From assembly GCA_024641605.1 (NCBI GenBank), contig JAHECT010000003.1, forward strand, positions 1 to 43,746: a stretch of 43,746 nt of DNA, in the 5' to 3' direction. The position numbers and the translations under genes were made by a program. This DNA is from Micrococcales bacterium. GTDB lineage: Bacteria; Actinomycetota; Actinomycetes; S36-B12; CAIYMF01. Positions 9,421-16,000 of the stretch are shown here, piece by piece. The notes below the pieces were generated by a model. The model saw only the letters and a program-made list of their open reading frames with translations, was not told the DNA's origin and searched no databases. Each line of letters opens with the position of its first letter. The stretch's first letter is position 1.

Positions 9421-10299
9421 TCATGCCCGGATCGGTGAGCCGGCGCGGCGCGCCCCGGTGCCGGGGCTCTGCTCCACGCCGAGGTAGGTGCGCGGACCGT
9501 CGCCGGGCTGCGGGTCCGCGTCCGGCCCGAACACGTGGTCGAACATCGCATTGGCTCCGGGCCACCCCAGCACCGACGCCAGGCTGCGCGAGGCGGGCGA
9601 GTGGTAATCCAGTCCCTTGTACGCCCGCGTCATGAGAGCCACGCGCCGCGCCTCGACGTGGTCGCGATGCTCGGGGGCCGTGGGCTCGGCGCGCTCCCAC
9701 AGCTCGGTGAACAGCCGCGTGAGCGCCTCGACGTAGGCGACCGCGGGCTCCAGGGCCTCGCCGCGGAGGTTCGTGAGCACGGCCAGACGTGAGCCGAGCT
9801 GATTGGTGAAGTACGCGTCCGGCGCCGGCGAGGGTGCGAGGAGGTAGGGGCTGAGCACCGGCCAGTGCTCGGCCACGAGCGCGGTGTGCTCCGCGTACCA
9901 GACGCCGTAGTACTCGCGGTGGAACGCGACGTCGGCGATCGGGATCAGGTCTGCGCCGAGGATGATCGTGGCGTCCATCTCGAAGACGACGGTCGTGAGC
10001 GCCGGGAAGTCGAAGCCTTCGCCCGGCCACGCGTGGACGAGGTGCTCGTTGAGGATGCCCCGTCGCTGGAAGCGGTAGGCGGTCGTGCGCGCCAGCTTGG
10101 GTCCGGTGAACGTGCGCAGCCGCACTGCCCCGGGCATCGAGTCAGGACCACGGTCGCCCGCCTCGAGGGTGTGGTCGTCGATCAGGGGGTCGACCGGCAG
10201 CGCCTCGAGCGGGATCCGCTCCGCGAGGATCGCCAGCTGGCGGCTCGTGAGCCCGAGCCGGTCGATCGGATCGGAGATGGCACGGGCGAGGTAGGACAT
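9421..10299 (-). CDS. Red chlorophyll catabolite reductase / ferredoxin-dependent bilin reductase-like protein (tentative)
   Basis: 292 aa from ATG with RBS GGAGGGAGC; pattern FPALTTVVFEMD..IILGADLIPIADVAFHREYYGVWYAEH...PYLLAPSPAPDAYFTNQLGS and C-terminal LASVLGWPGANAMFDHVFGPD resemble RCCR/FDBR sequences as I recall them. Confidence 0.5.
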   Translation of the reverse strand: MSYLARAISDPIDRLGLTSRQLAILAERIPLEALPVDPLIDDHTLEAGDRGPDSMPGAVRLRTFTGPKLARTTAYRFQRRGILNEHLVHAWPGEGFDFPALTTVVFEMDATIILGADLIPIADVAFHREYYGVWYAEHTALVAEHWPVLSPYLLAPSPAPDAYFTNQLGSRLAVLTNLRGEALEPAVAYVEALTRLFTELWERAEPTAPEHRDHVEARRVALMTRAYKGLDYHSPASRSLASVLGWPGANAMFDHVFGPDADPQPGDGPRTYLGVEQSPGTGARRAGSPIRA

Positions 10300-10361
10300 G
10301 TGCTCCCTCCGTCTCGTCGTCGGTCCGCCGCGGGCGGTTGGTGGCACGCTAGCGGCCCGGA

Positions 10362-10404
10362 CGCCCGGGCGGTCCCCCTCTGGGCAAGGGGGACCGCCCG
10401 GGCG
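10362..10404 (-). terminator. Strong GC hairpin terminator after SQR/63-aa unit
   Basis: Perfect 18-bp stem CGCCCGGGCGGTCCCCCT / AGGGGGACCGCCCGGGCG with a 7-nt loop, 11 bp past the stop of the 63-aa ORF. Confidence 0.85.
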
Positions 10405-10415
10405 CGCGTCGCGAC

Positions 10416-10607
10416 TCACCCGTGGGACTTGAGCACCATCCGCATCATCCGCAGGCTCACCGCGCCGAAGCGCACGGCCTGGTACGGCAGGTTGGTGCGC
10501 AGGCGCACGGTGCGCTGCGTCGGCATCGGCGCCGTCGACGCCAGCTCGGGCGGAAGGTCGGTCACCCCGGTCCCCTCGGGGGGAGCGGTGGCCTTGTTCT
10601 CCGTCAT
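10416..10607 (-). CDS. 63-aa basic small protein, downstream partner of the SQR-like gene
   Basis: MTENKATAPPEGTGVTDLPPELASTAPMPTQRTVRLRTNLPYQAVRFGAVSLRMMRMVLKSHG; starts 8 nt after the upstream stop; followed by the terminator. Confidence 0.7.
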   Translation of the reverse strand: MTENKATAPPEGTGVTDLPPELASTAPMPTQRTVRLRTNLPYQAVRFGAVSLRMMRMVLKSHG

Positions 10608-10615
10608 CGTGGGTC

Positions 10616-12076
10616 TCACTCCGGGATGTAGGACCAACCAGGGTTGGCCTTGGCCTTGTAGATGAACATGTGGTGGAGCAGGTGCTTCATCCAGTGCCCG
10701 GCGAGGCCGATCTCGCCGGAGGTCTGCGTGAGGCTGCGGCCGTAGCCGGGGTACCTGTCGTAGTCGGGCACGACCGGGTACATCGTCATGGACGCCGCGG
10801 TGCCCTTGGTGAGTCCGGCACCGGCGCTGGCGACGCAGGCGGCTCCCATCTCGGCCATGGAAGCCCGGTGGGTGGGGGTGCGCGCACCCCTGTCGATCAT
10901 GTCGACGATGCTCTCCGCGACCGCCCGTCCCATGAGTCCCGACGGCATGCCAGTCCGCGGGGGTGCCGGGGAGATCACAGTGCCGGTGGGGCTCTTGCGG
11001 GGCACCGAGATCGGGTGCGGTGGCGCGAAGGCGATCCCCACGCCGAAGACGTTCGGGTAGAGCGGGCTGACGTACGTGCTCGGCCAGTCCGACGCCTTCC
11101 ACTCCTCCACCGGCTTCGGGGTGTAGTCGGCGTCGACCTTGAGGAACCCGTTGGGTGCGAAGACCTGGTCGGTGATGTCGGAGCCGTCACGCGCGACGGC
11201 CTGCAGGTCCTGACCGCGGAAGGGAGGGAGGAGCATCGCGAAGTCGAACGTGAGCTCGGCCTCGGTGCCGTCGAGCGTCTCGTAGAAGAGCCTGCCCTCC
11301 TCGATCCGCTGGACGTGCGCCCGAAGGATCGACCGCACGCCGCGCTCGCGGAACAGGGACTCGGTCCACAACTGGCTGGTGGTCACGAACCCGTTCTGCG
11401 CGAACGACATGCCCCCCACGCCGAAGTCGCCGAGCTCGTACTCGTTCGAGAGGTAGACGATCTCGGCCAGGTCGCGCACGCCGGCCTCGCGCAGCTCGTG
11501 CTCGACGTTGAAGGTGTACTCGAACGCCGCACCCTCGCAGGTGCACGTGCCGTGACCCACCCCGATCACGAGGCGCTGGCGTTCCCCTCGCCTGAGCCGG
11601 TCGATGATCTCGTCGAGCTTGCGAGCGGCCTGCTCGGCGTGCCCGTAGGTGCAGACGGAGACCGTATGGCCGCCGTCCGGGCCGAGCCCGGGGGTGGCGC
11701 CGAAGTTGAGCTTCGGCCCGGTCGCATTGATGAGGTAGTCGTATTCGATGCTCTCGCTCTCGCCCTGGCGTCCCGAGGAGGTGTGCACCACGTCGACGCT
11801 CGGACGCGCCGAGGTCTCGCTCCCCTCGGGGCGGATCGCTACCGCCTTCGCCTGGCGGAACACGATCCCCTTCTTGCGGTAGACCGGCGCGAGCTCGAAG
11901 GTCACCTGCTCGGAGTCCATCCTGCCGACGCCCACCCAGATGTTGGAGGGGATCCAGTTCCAGGTGGAGTTCGGCGAGACGACCACGACCTCGTGCTGCT
12001 TGCCGAGCTTGCGGCGCAGGTGCAGGGCCGCGGTGTGACCGGAGATCCCGGCCCCGAGTACGACGACGCGTGCCAT
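10616..12076 (-). CDS. sqr: FAD-dependent sulfide:quinone oxidoreductase-like protein
   Basis: MARVVVLGAGISGHTAALHLRRKLG (Rossmann), GHGTCTCEGAAFEYTFNVEHEL, FRGQDLQAVA, VFGVGIAFAPPHP, C-terminal MKHLLHHMFIYKAKANPGWSYIPE. ATG at 12074-12076 preceded by GAGGAG; the listed ORF start at 12178 reads through the operator. Confidence 0.82.
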   Translation of the reverse strand: MARVVVLGAGISGHTAALHLRRKLGKQHEVVVVSPNSTWNWIPSNIWVGVGRMDSEQVTFELAPVYRKKGIVFRQAKAVAIRPEGSETSARPSVDVVHTSSGRQGESESIEYDYLINATGPKLNFGATPGLGPDGGHTVSVCTYGHAEQAARKLDEIIDRLRRGERQRLVIGVGHGTCTCEGAAFEYTFNVEHELREAGVRDLAEIVYLSNEYELGDFGVGGMSFAQNGFVTTSQLWTESLFRERGVRSILRAHVQRIEEGRLFYETLDGTEAELTFDFAMLLPPFRGQDLQAVARDGSDITDQVFAPNGFLKVDADYTPKPVEEWKASDWPSTYVSPLYPNVFGVGIAFAPPHPISVPRKSPTGTVISPAPPRTGMPSGLMGRAVAESIVDMIDRGARTPTHRASMAEMGAACVASAGAGLTKGTAASMTMYPVVPDYDRYPGYGRSLTQTSGEIGLAGHWMKHLLHHMFIYKAKANPGWSYIPE

Positions 12077-12129
12077 CCGGCTGGCTCCTCGCGACGGGGC
12101 GCCCCAGTGCCGCCCGACTGTCTCCACAG

Positions 12130-12143
12130 TACCCCCAGGGGTA
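12130..12143 (-). promoter_or_regulatory. CsoR/CstR-type operator (TACCCC-N2-GGGGTA)
   Basis: TACCCCCAGGGGTA dyad with A/T flanks (gTACCCCcaGGGGTAtat), 54 bp upstream of the SQR ATG; matches the CsoR/RcnR-superfamily operator architecture. Confidence 0.72.
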
Positions 12144-12209
12144 TATGCGTCGCCGGGTTTCGAGCGATCCCGCGCCACCGGCGGGTCCGAGCGCCCGGCG
12201 GTCGTCGCG

Positions 12210-12692
12210 TCAGGTCGTGACGGCGGCGGCGAGCCACGCGCCCGTCGCGAGGACGGCGGCGGCCAGGGAGATGAGGACGGAGAGCCCGGCCCCCTTCATG
12301 GCCGCCACGGTGGAGGGCCAGGCGGCAGCGTGGTCGGGCAGGCGTACCCGCTCGGCGAGGTAGACACCCAGGACGAAGCCCAGGGGGAGGCCGACCACCG
12401 GGAGCACGAGAAGTCCCACGAGGCCGAGCAGACCCCCGGCCAGCAGGGTGCGGCCCGGGATGCCCGCCTCGCTCATCCGTCGGCCGGGGACGAGATAGGT
12501 GAGGACCTGGCCGAGCCCCAGGATGGCGACCCCCACCAGCGCGACGGCCCAGGCCAGCCAGGTGCCCTCCACCAGCGCCCACACGAGCAGGGCCGCGCCC
12601 ACGAGGAGGGCGCCGGGGAGGATCGGCACGATCGTGCCGACGATGCCGGTCACGCAGACGACGAGGACGACGAGCTCTCCCCAGGCCGGCAC
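12210..12692 (-). CDS. DUF456-family membrane protein
   Basis: 160 aa, TIVPILPGALLVGAALLVWA... GLPLGFVLGVYLAERVRL typical of DUF456. Confidence 0.82.
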   Translation of the reverse strand: MPAWGELVVLVVCVTGIVGTIVPILPGALLVGAALLVWALVEGTWLAWAVALVGVAILGLGQVLTYLVPGRRMSEAGIPGRTLLAGGLLGLVGLLVLPVVGLPLGFVLGVYLAERVRLPDHAAAWPSTVAAMKGAGLSVLISLAAAVLATGAWLAAAVTT

Positions 12693-13002
12693 CCGCTCAG
12701 CCTAGGCCCGCCCATGCGGGTCTCACGGAGCGTGACCGGACCGCGACGGACGACCGAGTGGCCATCAACCGTTCGGATGATCTCCCTATCCGGATGTCAC
12801 CCGGCTGGCGCAGTATTGATCACTGAGGGTTCCGACCTCCCTGTCGCCTGCCCACTCTGGGGGTGGGTCCGACGCTGGTGTCGGCCCTCGAGCAAGGCGA
12901 GGAAGCGACGATCCGCGACCGTATCCACGGTCACCGAGCCCCCGACGGGGGGCGACGGTCGCGGGGAGCGAGTGGTGAGACCGACCTCGTGGTTGGGAGA
13001 CC

Positions 13003-16000
13003 ATGATGGCGGCCACGACCACCACGATGCTTACGGGCAAGCGCATGCCGCGCTGGCTCGCCGGAGCCACCGCAGGCGCACTCGTCCTGCTGGGCGCCCC
13101 CGCTATCGGACTCGCGCCGGCTTCCGCCGCGACGATCGGCGGCTTCGAGATCGACGGCAACTTCGCCGTCACCACCTCGGGTAACGAGGACTGGGCGTCA
13201 CTGACCTCGGTGGGTTCGCTGCCCGACGCGAACGGGCGCACCTTCCGCACCGTGGCGACCGTGCTGGACAACACGGTCGGCGGCCAGGACGACACGCTCC
13301 TGGGTGCCAACGACAAGGAGAACAGTCCGCCGTGGACGCAGCAGACGTCCGGCAACGTCGCGGGCAAGTCCGACTTCGGCCGCATGGGGGCCTACACCTT
13401 CATCAAGGACGACCACGTCTTCCTCAACCTGGGCTTCGACCGCGGCTCGAACTCCGGTGGCAACGCGACGGCGGGCTACTGGTTCGAGCTCAACCAGATC
13501 AAGCAGGCGGGTCAGAACCCCAACCCGATCCGCTCCAACGGTGACGTCAGGTTCCTGATCCAGGACCAGGGCTCGGGCATCTTCTCCGCTCCGTCCTTCT
13601 ACAAGTGGACCAACGGAGCGTGGGCCCTCGGCGCCCCGCCGAACCCGGTGTACGACGTGAAGTCGAACGCGGGCGTCAGCGTCAGCGGGATGCCCTCGTG
13701 GTGGCTCCCGACGCCCAACGTGTCCAACGGGTCGATCACCCCGGAGGGCTTCGTCGAGGCTTCGATCGACCTCACCTCCTTCGGCGCCGTCCTGGGCTGC
13801 CCGTCCTCCGGCTTCGCCGCGCTGAACTCGCGCTCGACCACCGGCAACACCGACAACAACCTGCAGGACTACGTCGAGGCGATCGGCATCACCATCCCGT
13901 CCGAGTGCGCCAAGCTCGACATCTACAAGTACGACACCGACGGCATGCGGCTGCCGGGGGCGACGTTCGAGGTCACGCCCAACCCGATCCCCGGTGCTCA
14001 GGACCCGAAGCTGCTCTCCGTGACCGACGGCGGCGCCAACGACTCCGACGGCACCGCGAACGGCGTCATCTCCATCGCATCCGCCAAGCCCGGGACCTAC
14101 ACGGTCACCGAGCTGACCGCACCGGCCGGCTACATCAAGGTCCTCCAGCCGCAGCAGGTGACGCTGACGAAGTACGGGTCCTCCCGGGTGAACTTCACCA
14201 ACCCGTTGGGTGCCATCCGCTGGCTCAAGACCTACGGCGACGGCGAGACGCCGGCCACGGGCGCCACCTTCTCCGTGGCGCGGACGTCCGGCCCGGGCAC
14301 GTTCTCGACCATCACCGGGTACTCGCAGCCGTTCACCGTCGTGGACAACGGCACGAAGGACGAGGACCCCACCCTCGGCGAGATCGAGGTCAGCGGTCTC
14401 CCCGTCGGCGCGTACTCGATCACCGAGACGACCCCACCCGTCGGCTACGGCAAGGACTCCGGCACGGCCACCGTGACCATCCCGGCCACCGCGGCCACGC
14501 TGGCAGCGGCGCTCGAGCCGCACCAGGCCGGCTACACCTTCGCCAATCCGCGGTTGAAGGGCGCGCTCACGGTCGAGAAGCTCGGCCAGCCGGGCGACGT
14601 CCCGGTCGCCGGGGCGACGTTCGCGCTCTGGAAGGTGGTCGGCCAGCCCGACATCTCCTCGACTGAGACCGACGACGTCCGCCTGACCGCCGTGGAGCCG
14701 ATCACCACCGGTGCGGATGGTCGGGCCACCGTGACCGGCCTGTCCTGGGGACGTTCGTACTACTTCGAGGAGCTCACGGCGCCGTCGCCGTGGAACCTCC
14801 CCGACTACCCCTACACCGATGTCGAGGCGCTGACCGCGCAGGACGCCACGGACAAGGTCGTCACGGTTCTCTCCATCGACGACCCGCGCAGCGCCATCGT
14901 CACGTCGGCCACCCCGGTCGTGAAGCTGCCGGGTGCGCCGATCAAGGACCAGGCGACGCTCACCGGTGTCCGCGCTGACGCCGGCGGCACCATCACCTTC
15001 ACGCTCTACGGCCCGTACGCCGCGAACGCGACCCCGACGTGCAACGCCGAGGACGCGCTCGTGCTCGACGAGGTGACGGTGAACGGTCCGGGCCAGTACG
15101 ACTCGCCCGAGGTCACCCCGACCGAGGCCGGTCGCTACTTCTGGATCGCCAGCTACTCCGGCGACCAGGCCACCAACACCTGGGCCGTGTCCGGCCAGTG
15201 CGGTGACGCCAACGAGACCACCCTGGTCGAGAAGGCGACGCCGGGCATCTCCACCACGGCCGGCGGCAAGAACCTGGTCCAGGGCGAGAGCTACCTGCCC
15301 GAGGCGAAGATCTACGACGTCGCCACGGTGTCGGGTCTCACCTACAACGCCACCGGCACGGTGACCTTCAAGGTCTTCGCGCCGGGCGACGCCACCTGCT
15401 CCGCGGCTCCTCTCGCGACCTACCCCGTCGCCCTCACGACGCCCGTCCTCGGGCAGAGCGGCTACGCCTCGGTCGTCACCTCGCCGGACTACACCGCCAC
15501 GGTGGCCGGCACCTACCGGTGGACCGCGGCCTACAGCGGCGACGCCAACAACGTCGAGGACACCGAGCCGTGCAACTCGCCCAACGAGAGCTGGGTCGTG
15601 AACAAGGCCCCGACCTCGATCACCACCGATACCCGCACGGCGCAGGGTCAGGACACCAAGCTTCCCGGCACGTCCCTCGTGGACACCGCGACGCTGACCG
15701 GCCTGACCGCCAACGCGGGCGGCTCGGTGACCTTCAAGCTCTACGACGCGACCTGCACCACGGCCCTCTGGACCAGTGACCCGCAGCCCGTCGTCGGCCC
15801 GCACCCCGGCGGCTCCGCCACCGTCACCTCCCCGGCCTACACCGGCACGCTCGACGCCGGGACGTACGCCTGGAAGGCGACCTACAGCGGTGACGCCAAC
15901 AACGAGACCTCCACGCACCCGTGCGGGTCCACCACCGGCGGCAACTACGAGATCCACGTGATCCAGAAGGCCGACCCGTCCATCTCGACCACCGCGACCG

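Noticed and set aside
10616-12178. Upstream start at 12178 for the SQR-like gene
   Set aside because: The N-terminal extension translates the operator dyad (DAYTPGGTVE) and lacks an RBS; ATG at 12074-12076 has GAGGAG and gives a canonical Rossmann N-terminus.
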